Of a stretch of DNA of 64,000 nucleotides, positions 47,444 to 58,629 are shown piece by piece. The position numbers and the translations under genes were made by a program. Under the pieces are notes generated by a model. It did no database searches, was not told the DNA's origin, and saw only the letters and a program-made list of their open reading frames with translations. This stretch comes from Calonectria ilicicola. Lineage: Eukaryota; Ascomycota; Sordariomycetes; Hypocreales; Nectriaceae. The stretch's first letter is position 1. Every line of letters begins with the position of its first letter. The stretch lies in assembly GCA_020809705.1 (NCBI GenBank), contig CP085832.1, positions 2,108,001 to 2,172,000 of the forward strand, in the 5' to 3' direction.

Positions 47444-47843
47444 GATGTTATTAGGGTATTTGTAGAATAAACGAGAGGAAGAAGCGGGCTGAGATATACA
47501 ATCTAATAGAATCTTGGAAGATGGTTGCTGAATGCTGAGATTTTTAACTGGATTGAGCATTGGCGACTACGGCGGGAAATAGAGCAACCTAAATAATGAG
47601 ATACAGGCTAGTGTTATAAGTAGAAAAAAAACCATTATATGGCTCAAATGACAAATTATTTCCCTAGAGCTTGAATCACAGGCATGGGTATATTGATCGC
47701 ACTAGGATATGGTCAGAAGATGATATTTATTAGGCTTATCACATGGCAAGTCGCTATCGACCAGGATTGCCTGACTTATATCTAGTCGAACATTCGCAGT
47801 ATCGCAAAGGTTAGACCAAATTTCACCTTGTGATTTGTATAGT
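47444..47843. other. Convergent gap, 0.4 kb
   Basis: 400 bp between the stop of the small hypothetical gene and the stop of the cupredoxin gene. AT-rich; nothing else seen. Confidence 0.5.
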
Positions 47844-48602
47844 CTAGGCCACTGGCGTTGCCGCAGGTGTCTCGGCTGGCGCACCCCCAGGCGGTGCCTC
47901 CTGGGCTGCTGGAGGATCAAAAGCCGCTGCGTCCAGAGAAATCTCGCCAACTGCACCCCCAGACACTGATGTACCATCAACGTTCAAAGCAGCAGCAGCC
48001 GAAAGCTTCGAGTAGTTCAGAATTTGTTCATCGCTTGTCCTGGGATGTGTTAGCTTGAGTGGACCATGAAGCCCGAACCTGAAAACTGCTTACGGATTTA
48101 CCACCATGATCTGCCCGTTTTGACAATGGGGGCCTGTTGCGCAGTATAGAAACATGGTGTCGGTGCTTGTAATAGGCATGTTAAAGGTTCCAACAGTCGT
48201 TTGGCCGTCTTGGTATGGAATGTGGCCGCTATGAACAGCCGCAGTGTTTGTCAGTTGTAATGGTTGACAGGGAGCATCTTCGGCGCTCTGCGTGACGGTG
48301 TGATTTCCAGAGCTAAATTGAAACTGAATGACATCGCCGACGGCAGCCTGAACAGAGTTCGGAACAAACGTGTCTTGAGTGCCACCAACCACGACAGTGA
48401 TTAACTTGTTGGCTCTTCGCTGCCGAGGAAGACTTCGTCGGACTATGATGATGTTAGATTACTCGAATATGTGCACAGAGATTTATAGAATTGCTATACT
48501 TCTGAACTCTGGCTTCTGGGGCGGAGCTGGATGTGTGAAGGTGAGTGGCCATGGCAGGGCTACAGCAAAAGCTGAGAGGGCTAACATCAATAAAAACCGC
48601 AT
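47844..48602 (-). CDS. Secreted cupredoxin (plastocyanin-like)
   Basis: Model: exons 48602-48500, 48442-48094 and 48039-47844, giving 215 aa. The first intron has a GTATAG donor and a CTAAC branch. MRFLLMLALSAFAVALP is a signal peptide. A short propeptide ends in RQRR (41-44), a KEX2-type site. The mature part is one blue-copper fold: TVVVGGTQDTFVPNSVQAAVGD, then His82 in NHTVTQ, and Cys135, His140 and Met147 in LYCATGPHCQNGQIM. Those four are the type-1 copper ligands; Cys93 and Cys141 are candidates for a disulfide. The tail is Ala/Pro-rich (PPAAQEAPPGGAPAETPAATPVA), with no GPI signal. Such proteins are common in fungal secretomes; the redox partner is not known. Confidence 0.85.
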
Positions 48603-49984
48603 AGTTAAAGATGTAATTAGGGTATCAAAAGAAAAGAAAATAACCGTATAAAAGGATTGGAAGGAGACCGGCTCGATAAAAAAATATTAGGTTAGCGAGT
48701 GACAAAAGGAATGAAATATTGCCAGCTCACAAGCGCATGCTTCCAGGGCAACGGATACATAAAAGATATAAGAGCAGGGTATGCCAAGAACCAGAACCTT
48801 GAAGACCGCATGGCATGAATTTCTGACACTTGAAGAGATTACGAGCACAGCCTCCTTTGCCATAGTACCTGATACTAGGAGGGGATGACGAGTTCTGTCG
48901 TCTGAAGTCGGTGTCAAACTGTTTGAAGGGTGAAGATCAAAGACGGCGCGTATAGTTTGAGATATTCCCAACTTGGCCATACGGAGGCCCTTGGCAGACT
49001 TGGGAGCGCCGTGTTTTGGCGCTGTTGGGTTTTCTTCACCCTAGTCCCCCACCGAGCCCGGCGACGCTGCATGTTTCCAACTTGCGGCACATGGGCAACC
49101 CAATCTCTTGGCATAGCTTCAGAAGCTGCGCTGCGTCGATGGCTCCACTTCAATTGCAACATTTTCATAAGTATTATACCTCAATCTTACGATGCAATCG
49201 AATTGATCCCATGCAACGGAACCGGATAGCCGTCTTGGAGTTGGTTTTAATGGTGGAGAAAGTGCTGGGCCGGATGCTAATACGGCAAAAAAGAGTAGAA
49301 ATATTCTTCTTGCATGATTACTTCTCTAAAAAATTTAATTTGTCATTTGAACCAAAGGAATTGAGTTCGGAAGTTCCGACACTCTCTGAGAATATCCATT
49401 GCGCAACTTTGAGACTGACGCATCAACTCATTTAGTTGTGTGACGATGAAAGCTGGGTGAGGATAATTGTCCGTCGAGAACTATCTCCTCAAATAAATTT
49501 CTTCACCTTTTTCTTTACCTTTTGTATTTTTTTTGTTAGTTTTCATACGAAATGCTGAAGAAATACCCTTCAAAGACCTGGGCTCTATGCGGCTTGAAGA
49601 TGTCTTGGTGAAACGACGATATGACGATGTCTACGGTAAGCACTCTTTAATTTTATTCAGGTATGCCAATAGTCACAGTACTTTCCGAGATAGCAATGAC
49701 GTGCGTAGTATCTGTGGTTATTCTTTGCAAACCACCACATTCCCTCTGACTAGTATGATTGAACAAGAGACATCTTGCTTCTGCCGGGTGGCACGGTCAG
49801 TCCAGGTGCCATCAGCTAATTAACTCGAATTCTTTTGCTAATTCTTGCCAGGAGAAGAAAAAAAGATCAAATTGATATCAATACGTCATTATGTCTAGTT
49901 CCCAAACGACCAACGAAAACACGACCTCAGAACTGTTCCTGCCGATTATATCGCTCATCCCAATCGCTAAAGACTTGGGCAAAG
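48603..49984. other. Intergenic region, 1.4 kb
   Basis: Upstream of the cupredoxin and 3' of the haloperoxidase gene. AT-rich with several short frames; one (49533-49823) looks briefly protein-like but has no homologue I recognise and no clear gene structure. Confidence 0.45.
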
Positions 49985-50806
49985 CTAAATTCCCACATTT
50001 CCGACAAGTGCCTTTACTTTGTTGGTGGTGTGGACCAGCCAAACAATGCCAACAGGCCGCCACCCAGTCTTCTTTGTCCACCCTTCCTTGATAGGTAATC
50101 TCTCTTCTTCCATGACGGCACGTAGGTAATCGCACGGGACCTTTTCGCCGTCACCAAATACTAGGAGGAGAAAGGCCATCTCGCCGCAGGCAAGCTGATG
50201 TTGCTTCGCGTGGTAGTTGACGACCGAGTTGTCTTCCCTCTGCTGTGCAATTCGCTTTCTCCTAAAGGCTGCGAGGTCCTCTGCTGTGACGAACTTGCCA
50301 TCTGACGATGCTGCTAGCAGAGCCTGGACAAGGTCTTGCTGGATCGAAAGTTGGTCGCCTTGGGCGAAATCGCGGCGGGTCAGGGAAATGTCATGCTCGA
50401 CAAGGTCGTGGATGCCAACCTCGTTAAGGTTTAGGATCCTCTGTCCGGCGGAGTCAAATTGGCCTGGTGTTCGCATTCCAAAGCTACTAAAAATCGACCA
50501 TGGGTCTCGAAGGAAATTCAATCCTTTACGCCACAGGGGAACCGGTGGTGCGCTGCCTGGCTTTATGTGCTCTTGAAAGATGGGGTTGCTCATGAGAGTG
50601 TACAGCGTGGGCGCTAGGCCAGCCTCAGCCAGCGCCGACTTGAAATCTTCGACTCTAGCACCTCGCCCATCTCGGGGGAGATAGCCATGGTTCGCTAGGG
50701 CATTGAGCAATGGGCATGGGGTTCGGAGATCATTTGGCCCTGCATGAGCGTATGTTCCTCGTTGAAGGAGAGGTTTCTCTGTGAGGGGATCGGACTTGTC
50801 AGTCAT
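49985..50806 (-). CDS. Haem-thiolate haloperoxidase/peroxygenase-family protein
   Basis: Single exon, 273 aa. The chloroperoxidase (Peroxidase_2) signature is intact: TPCPLLNALANHGYLPRDGR with Cys31 as the expected haem thiolate ligand, and VEHDISLTRRD (Glu137-His138-Asp139) for the distal side. Family members use hydrogen peroxide for halogenation or for oxygen insertion into fatty acids and aromatics. There is no signal peptide (start MTDKSDPLTEKPLLQ), so this is an intracellular short form, unlike secreted peroxygenases. It is divergent from the Ppo-type oxygenase, 1.4 kb apart. A role in the same oxylipin pathway is possible but not shown by sequence. Confidence 0.87.
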   Translation of the reverse strand: MTDKSDPLTEKPLLQRGTYAHAGPNDLRTPCPLLNALANHGYLPRDGRGARVEDFKSALAEAGLAPTLYTLMSNPIFQEHIKPGSAPPVPLWRKGLNFLRDPWSIFSSFGMRTPGQFDSAGQRILNLNEVGIHDLVEHDISLTRRDFAQGDQLSIQQDLVQALLAASSDGKFVTAEDLAAFRRKRIAQQREDNSVVNYHAKQHQLACGEMAFLLLVFGDGEKVPCDYLRAVMEEERLPIKEGWTKKTGWRPVGIVWLVHTTNKVKALVGNVGI

Positions 50807-52238
50807 GGTGATTGCACAGAGACTACGGGCTCAAGAGGTTCAGTGGGAAAAAAAAAAGATGACTAGGGCCGCTCGGTGTCGTGTAGGTGGGAAATGATGT
50901 ACATAAATACACCAAGCTCTCAGCCACAAAAACTCAAGCGTTTCCCCTCCTCCATTAGCGACACTTGGGCATCCGTCTCACAATTATTTAGGTTCCCAGC
51001 GTAGCACAGGTGGCGTAATCTTTCATGCGGTGTAGGGCTGATCAATAAGAGCCGTCCTAATAAGGGTGGAGTAATCAGCTTGCATTTGGGAGCATGGCGT
51101 CGCACAAGGTCTCAACTGGTCCTGAGTCTGTTTGATCTACGCGATAGTCAATTGTTTTATGCTTTGGTCAAAGGGAAATTCTTTCTTAAGCAGAGGATAT
51201 GCAAAACACCTCGTGGTAGCTTTTACAACTGCCGACTTGTTGGGGCGCGGTCTGACGTGTTTCCATCATGCAGTGGTTGTTTCGTGAACGTCATGATTAT
51301 GCTGTGCACTGCAACAACTCGGATCCCATCTCATCTCAACAGCGACGGATACAGCCACAATCCCTGAAAGCGGCAGCATCCCCGATGGCTCAACGCACCT
51401 GGAGACATTCCAGCTTCGGTCACAAGTCCAAGATACGAAGGCGAAAAGAAAATGACCATTCTAGACCAACCCAGGGCATCTTGGCGTCCTGTTGGGCGGC
51501 CCAAGTGATAGCACCAACATGCCCCGAGCTTAGCTGCCGCGTGCTTCGTCTATCGCATTGGGGAAGATGCTCTGCCTAATGACAGCTGAGCTCTTTCACG
51601 GCCGGCCAGTCCCTGGACATGGGGCCACACGTCGCCTAGTTGCCAATAGTCTGAGGTGAATTTTTGTTTGCCGCTGGGGTATTGGAGCGCCATATGTGAA
51701 GCGTGGCCACTGTGGCTGCCCGGCCTGCGTCTAGACTATCCCATTATGCACCTAGTGATGCGCGAGCAAGGGCTAGCAACCAATCTAGGGTGACCCAAGA
51801 CACTGAAAAACGCTACTTTTGAATCTACCGATTTTCAACTGAACGCCATTCTTTTCAGTGGAGAGTGCCAAAAGTAGAGTAGCGCACTGGCTTGGTGAGG
51901 TGCACAAATCCGGTACCACATTCCACTGTGCACAAATCCCTTGGAATGCATTGAAAAGTGAATACGGACTTTCCCATGCAATCAATCACTCTCACATTTG
52001 ATACTTCCCATGAAGATTAGTGTGCTGAATGTTGTGGCTGGAGGGACGCTGCATGCCCTGACATGTGAGCGAGCATACCATACCCGAGAGTCCGAAGAAG
52101 CCTGTTATCACATGGGGGTTGAGTATCTGAATATCGTAGCCATGACGTAGATATATATAGGTAGAATCTAACTGCCCAGCGAATTCTTTCATTGCTAGAT
52201 CTTCCAAATCCAACAGGCACTTAGTTCGTCTATTCGAG
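50807..52238. promoter_or_regulatory. Divergent intergenic region between the two haem-enzyme genes
   Basis: 1.4 kb without a gene. Near the Ppo-type gene, TGACGTAG (52142-52149, CRE-like, a bZIP-type site) directly precedes the TATA-like TATATATA (52151-52158), 80 bp before the ATG. Near the haloperoxidase gene the minus strand reads TATTTATGTACATCA, about 90 bp before its ATG. Sharing of control elements is an inference. Confidence 0.5.
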
Positions 52239-55200
52239 ATGCCTGGTTCCCAAGATCTACTCGTCAATACCCATGACCGTGCCAATGGCTTTGGCGTTTC
52301 TAATGGGTATAGTTCCTTGAATGGGAACGGTAGGGCTAACGGAAATGGTCGCGCCAATGGTCATGGCCGGTCCCATAGCAATGGCTACAATGTCTATCGC
52401 AATGGTAGTTTCTCGCACCCAGTAGATGACGAAGAAACGAAACAAAGAAATCTTACTCGTCTTCGGGACGATACTAAGGCGCTGCTAGACGCCGAGTATC
52501 TAGCAAGGTTCCATGGTGATCCATTGATTGGAGTATGCATGGCCTAGTTATTATTGGGCACTTGAATACTAATGTTTATAATTGTAGGACAAAATCCGCC
52601 AGGTGGTGGGGTTGTGGGACGATATTCGTAGTGTCGTGACCTGGGAAAATGCTGGGGATTTGAGGAAAGTCATCTGGACACTCATTACGACAAGAACATT
52701 GGATGTGGGTGTCTCATTACCTACGCACATTGTTTCTGGGTGCTAACCTTCTGGACAGTTGCAAACTGGAGCGTCACTGATTGGATCCATGTATAGCGGC
52801 AGCAGGAATAGAGCTGCATTCATCGAGCAACAAGTCAAAGCCAAGTACGATCGAATGCTTCACCCCCCTTTGAGCTACCTTGGTGATGCTTTCAAATATC
52901 GTACAGCAGACGGAAAGTTCAATAGTACGCTTCACCCTCATCTGGGTCAAGCTGGAACTCCATATGCCAGAACGGTTCCATCCAAGTCGCACCCTTTAGG
53001 TGCTCTTCCTGATCCTAGCGACCTCTTCGATCGTTTAATGGCACGGGATGGGACAGACCAAGGGTATCTCAACAAAACCCGCGAGAGTGACTCTGGTCTT
53101 TCTAGCATGCTCATTTACCATGCAACCATCATCATTCACGATATTTTCCGCACGAATGCGAAGGATAAAAACATCTCCGACACATCATCTTACCTGGACT
53201 TGTCTCCTTTATATGGCTTCACTGAGGAAATGCAACGCTCTGTTCGAGACGACAAGTGCAAGCTGGGCCTGCTCAAGCCCGATTGCTTTGCTGAGGACAG
53301 ACTTCTTAGGCAACCACCAGGAGCTTGTATCATGCTGGTCATGTACAATCGTTACCACAACTACGTCGCAACTCAGCTTCGACGCATTAACGAGAACAAT
53401 AAGTTCTCTGTGCCTCAAAAATTCAGACGGCCGAAGATTGCTGCGGCCTTGGAGTATTTCACGTATCAGAAGGCAAATGATAAAATCCCCAAGAATGAAA
53501 GCCCTTTTAAAAACGAGAAGGAAGAAAGGGACTTCAACGATATGTTGGACAAATATACAAAAGTTTGGGAAGAATGGAAGGCCATTGACGGCGAAAACTT
53601 GGCATTACTCACCGATGCTGAAAAAGAAAAGCTCAAAAATTCCCTCGAAGATGACAAAGAAAAGCTGAAAAATCTTATGGATGAAGATGAGGGGAAGAAG
53701 AAAATTATTGATGAGAACCCAAACAAGAAGGAAAAGATCGAGGAATACAATGCGGAGACTGCCATTCTTCAGGGAAAGGTGGACTCCAAAGCTAGTGAAG
53801 CCGACTTGGCCAAGTTTTATGCCGAGTGGGAGGCAGCCTGGGACAAACTTGATGACGATTTGTTCCACACCGCACGCCTGTGAGTAACACTCAATAATCC
53901 CCTCGTTATTATCACCCTAACGTCTTGTCTAGTATAACCTGCGGTATTTATATCCAAATCACGATTCACGATTACCTCAGAGCTCTCATGGGATTCCACA
54001 AGTACGATACAAACTTCACTCTGGACCCACGCATTGACATGAAACACAAGGACGCCGCCCGCGGTCTTGGTAACCAAACCACCGTTGAATTCAACTTACT
54101 CTATCGATTTCACTGCGCCATGTCAGCTAGAGATGAAGAGTATACTGAAGAAGTCATCAAATCGAGGCTTACAGACTATATCAAGAGCGAGAAACCGGGC
54201 TTTAATCCCAAGGAAGTTACATTGCAGGAGTATGGGCGAATGGCCAGATACGATGACCAATCAGTCGCTCCAAAAGATGCCGTATTTGGTGTGGAAGGCA
54301 CCAGTCGATACTTTGAACGTAACAAAATCACCAACATGTTTGATGATGAACAGATGATCAAGGAGCTTACTACTGCAATGGATACCCGAATTGGTAAGGG
54401 AAGCACTTTGATGACCTTTGAAACGTGCTTCTAATCACATGCAGGAAACTTTGGGCCTAAGAATACGCCCAAATGCTTGAAGCCAGTGGAAATTATGGGC
54501 ATCATTCAGGCTCGCAAGTGGTACGTTGCAACCGAAATTTGGCAAAAGTCAAATCATTTACTCATGTTTCATCAATAGGGAAATTGGTACGCTCAATGAT
54601 TTCCGCGAATTTTTCGGCATGAAGCGACACCGCACTTTTGAATCCATTTCTGCGCATCCTGATGTGCAAAAGGCGCTCCGGGATCTATACGAGCACCCTG
54701 ACAAGGTTGAGCTTTATCCTGGCATCTTTTGTGAATCCGGCAAGACTATGAACGCAGATCCCGGTCCTAGCGATATTAATTCTGCGCTTTGGGCTGCTAT
54801 TTTTTCCGATACCATCACACTGGTGCGATCTGATCGCTTTTACACCGTGGTAAGTTTCAAGAGCCTTTTAAGTTGCATAGAAATTGGGTGCTGATAATAA
54901 CAGGAGTGGAATGCCCACACATTGACTACTTGGGGCATGAATGAAGTCACACCTGACAATGATGTTCTCAAGAGCTCTGTCTTTCATCGGCTTCTGCAGC
55001 GAGCCTTCCCAGATTGGTACCCTGCCGATTCAATTCGCTTCTTCCATCCGTTTTACACCGGAGCCAAAAATACAGAGTTGGCACGGGAGCAAGGGTATGC
55101 TGATGGATTCAGGATCCAACAGCAACAATACCGGAGATGGAAGAAAGTGGAAGTTACCGACAAGGACTATAAAGAGTCTGATCCCAAGAAACCTACCAAG

Positions 55201-57307
55201 GCTATTGTTCTTACAGAAAGCTGGAAGATAAGAGAAATCCTTCTTGATCCCTCGGATGACCTGGTCCATCCTGCTCGATTCAAGTTGGACTCGATCCCCA
55301 AGGAGATCGCGGCAGTTCTCAAACCCGGATTCCAGATGCGCCATGATCAAGAAGTTGTAATTGACGACAAGAGATCAACTGAACTTATGGACTACTTCAC
55401 CAGGATTCTCAAAGATCTCGTCAAGAGGGATTCCATTAAGCTGAACACACGAAAGAAGGTGGGCAAAGTCTCGCAGGTCTATCAAATTGATGCTGTCAAA
55501 GAGTAAGTACCCCAAAAGTCAAATGACATTAATAAAGTGGCTAAAATGGTTTTAGCTTTGCAATCCCCTTTGTAGCTAGATACGTCGCAGACTTTCTGGG
55601 CTTTGGCATTTTCCTTAAGGGGACCAACAACCTCTGGGGCAAATACACGGAGAACGAGATCTATCAGCACATCGCGAACTGTCAAATGTTCTTTTCTTAT
55701 AACACTGATGAGACCAAGTTGCTAAAGCATCGAGAAGCGTTTAAGAAGTCATCTGCTTTTCTGTTCAGGCTCGCTTTAATGGGTAACATACATGAAGCAA
55801 GGAAGTGGAGACTTAGGAGAGCTGTGGAGGGCGGAGTTGGCTCCGTTTTCTCTCTTATTTTAGGGATCGAGAAGAATCCGATGAAGGCCCTCGGGGTCGA
55901 GGTTGCGGATGCTGTTCTCAGATGCGAACCTGACTTTCGAAAAGCCACCGCTATTCTTTTGTTCATTGCCCTCGACAGCGCTTACAATTCCGTTCTCACC
56001 GTAAGTATACATTACCTTTTTCAAAACCTCTACATGGCACTAATGATGATGTGTAGTTCACCTCTGTCTTGGACCACTTTCTCGACGAGCTCTATACCAT
56101 GTCAAACAAATTCGTCAAGTTTCCTGATTCCAAAAAGAAGGTTGATCCTCAGAGTGAATGTGAATGGTTCCTGCTTCAAGAAATGGCCCTGAAAGACAAG
56201 GATGATGAAATCCAGAAAATTGTCCTCGAGGCGCAACGAAAATGTGTTAAATTGCCTTTCATTAGAAAGGCTCACCGAGCACATGACTACGATTGGACGA
56301 ACCCGAACCCACAAGGCGATGAGAAATCTACTGGATTCCTAGATGTTGAAAAGGACACCATAGTGATTTGTGATCTTGTAAGTTTCATTGTATTTTTCTG
56401 CCCTGATCCAGACTGACACAGTTATGTAAAGTATGCTGCGGCCATAAAGGATGACGAGCGAAACGAGGCAGACATCAAGATTAAGCCCGACGAAACAAAA
56501 CTCTCCCTGGAATATTTATCAGGCTTCACTCAGAAGTTCGGTCGCTTCCACACCGAACAAGTCAATGCTCTGGGCCTGACAGCCATGATAAAGGTGCTTG
56601 TGCAAATGGAGGACTTGCGCAGAGGACAAGATACACAGGGCAAGCCGAAGAAGGTCAGCATTGAGACCCAGTACGATGCCTACTCCAACTACATAGCACC
56701 TATGCGAAGGCTCGAGATCAAAACTATACGCGAGAAGTTGGAAGCTGGGCTTCCCGATAGAGAAAAAGAAATACACAAACGGGCCAAGGAGCTGAGAGAA
56801 AAGGAGAAGAAAATTCGCAAGTCCTCAAGTGAGAGGAGCAAAAAGAAGGTAGAGGAGGACCAGCTTAAGAAGGACAAACGTAAGCTGGAGAAAGAAAAGC
56901 ATCAGTTGGAGCAAGACAAACGTGACTTGGAACACCATTTTGACGATGTCTCGAAGCCGCCTTCTGATGCTTACCTCACACCTGAGTGGGATGAGATTAT
57001 TCCTTTCCCAACTAGTAAGTTAAATCCCCTCCACAATACATGCATGGTTGCTAATAAATTCATTCTAGCTTGGAAGCTTCGATTTGATGGGTATGGTCCC
57101 TCGACCTACGGAGGTCACAGGTTGCCAGACCTCGTAGTGCATCAGGAAATTGACTATGCCCCGCCTTGGTACCAACCATCTGGACCTAGCCATGAAGGAG
57201 GGTCCTTTGCTACTGGTGTAAGCAAGACTATTAGCCCAGGGTCGCAACAGGGAACTGCCGGTTGCGCTATGCCAAGTGGTGCTACAGCTCCTGTCTCATC
57301 CCACTAG
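52239..57307 (+). CDS. Ppo-type fatty-acid dioxygenase with degenerate P450 half and two charged helical insertions
   Basis: Model: 11 exons (52239-52532, 52588-52704, 52759-53879, 53933-54393, 54445-54520, 54579-54849, 54904-55502, 55556-56000, 56057-56377, 56432-57014, 57069-57307), 1508 aa; every join keeps frame. Residues of about 140-760 are a haem-peroxidase-like dioxygenase: SSMLIYHATIIIHDIF (His264), LLYRFHCAMSARDEE (catalytic Tyr568, proximal His571). Residues of about 790-1460 are P450-like: ExxR at Glu1186-Arg1189, and TTWKLRFDGYG near the end. In the loop where the haem cysteine should sit (SGFTQKFGRFHTEQVNALG, about 1265-1283) there is no Cys. This resembles 10R-dioxygenases of the PpoC type, which lack that ligand. 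Two Lys/Glu-rich helices are inserted, at about 370-500 and 1335-1405. The N-terminus has a Gly/Asn-rich repeat (GNGRANGNGRANGHGR). Ppo enzymes make psi factor oxylipins from linoleate and oleate. Confidence 0.88.
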
Positions 57308-58629
57308 TTAGCTCGAGGCCAAATTCGAAATTACAGGGAGACCGAAACGGGGAAAAGGCGCCAATTACCCTTAAACATGTAGACAAAGTGTCAAAGTAAC
57401 AAGAGATATCTCTAGATTTCATTTGTCATCAATATACTACTACAACTTCCCTTTTGTCAACCTTGGGCCGCACAAAATTCGTTCATCGTGCCAAACTTTT
57501 CATCGCCCAGATCATCGTGACCTTTCCGATGACCTTCACCATAGATATGAGTAGCAACATCAAATACAACAATATACTAACAATAATGTGCTAACAAATG
57601 TACCTTATTGGTTGAAATTGACGATTACCTGGACTTCCTCGACTATGGGAAGGATTCCAAACCCTGTTGTTTTAAGCTCAAAACTAGACTCAGGAAGTTA
57701 AGCTTATATCCCATGCCCTACAAGGAAAACTACGGCCTGACGCGGGGATTGGGCACCCAATGCAATTGGCTTGGCCCCTCTGAAATCTTACCTGGTTTAA
57801 ATCCCTGCAAAACTATCGTCGCTATGGACGTGCCGCACTCTAGGTCACTACTTTTGAGCAAGCTCTATCCAGAAAGTCTCAGTTACCAGAAATATCGGCT
57901 CAGAAATCCGGTTCAAGGCATTTCCATGAGATGATTTTGCTCAAAATTTCTGTTTGTTGAGACTCAGCAGCCGTACACCAAGTCTAAATCTGGTTGCATG
58001 ATATACAAGGCAAAAAATGACAAAGTTAGGAATGCACTTACTTCATTTAAGTAGGCCGAGGTGGATGTTACATGGAAGAAATGCGAATGTTTTTCTTGGG
58101 ATTACATCAGTCATGGCGTATTCTTTTCATCAATCCCTCTTCTAAGAGTGCAGTCCTACCTGATCCATTTTAAAACAGCCCTTTCCTCTTTATTTTACTT
58201 GGTTTAATACGAAATCAGGAGATAGAAATCATTTACTACAGGCTGAATTAGTTAAATCTGATAAGACTTGCGGTTTTTAGGTAATATAGGATGTCTGGCT
58301 GCATTTCCACACCATAAACGCTGAGGCAATGTCATTAACGCAGTGGTTTGAAGAGAAAATAATACTTCATCAAGAATTTAATGGGCCTTGCTCAAATCAA
58401 AGCGCGTACTCCCAGCCTACGTCCCAGCATTTGTTACACAGACTCAACCAAGCGAGTGGCTGGAAAATGATGCCTTATGAGGTCAGCATGCATGCACGTG
58501 ATGTTTCAACGTACGTTGCTTGATTGGAAGCTCGACAGCACTAAAGCAACTTGCTTCTTACAAAGTCAACATTTCCCCTCTTTCTTGAGGTCAATAAATT
58601 CCCTTGTCTGTTGGTAGCATCAGAATACC
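57308..58629. other. Intergenic region, 1.3 kb
   Basis: AT-rich, with short frames only. One (57608-57934) begins at a non-ATG codon and shows no domain. No gene was seen. Confidence 0.5.

Noticed and set aside
57608..57934. 108-codon plus frame
   Set aside because: Starts at a non-ATG codon and has no recognisable motif or gene structure.
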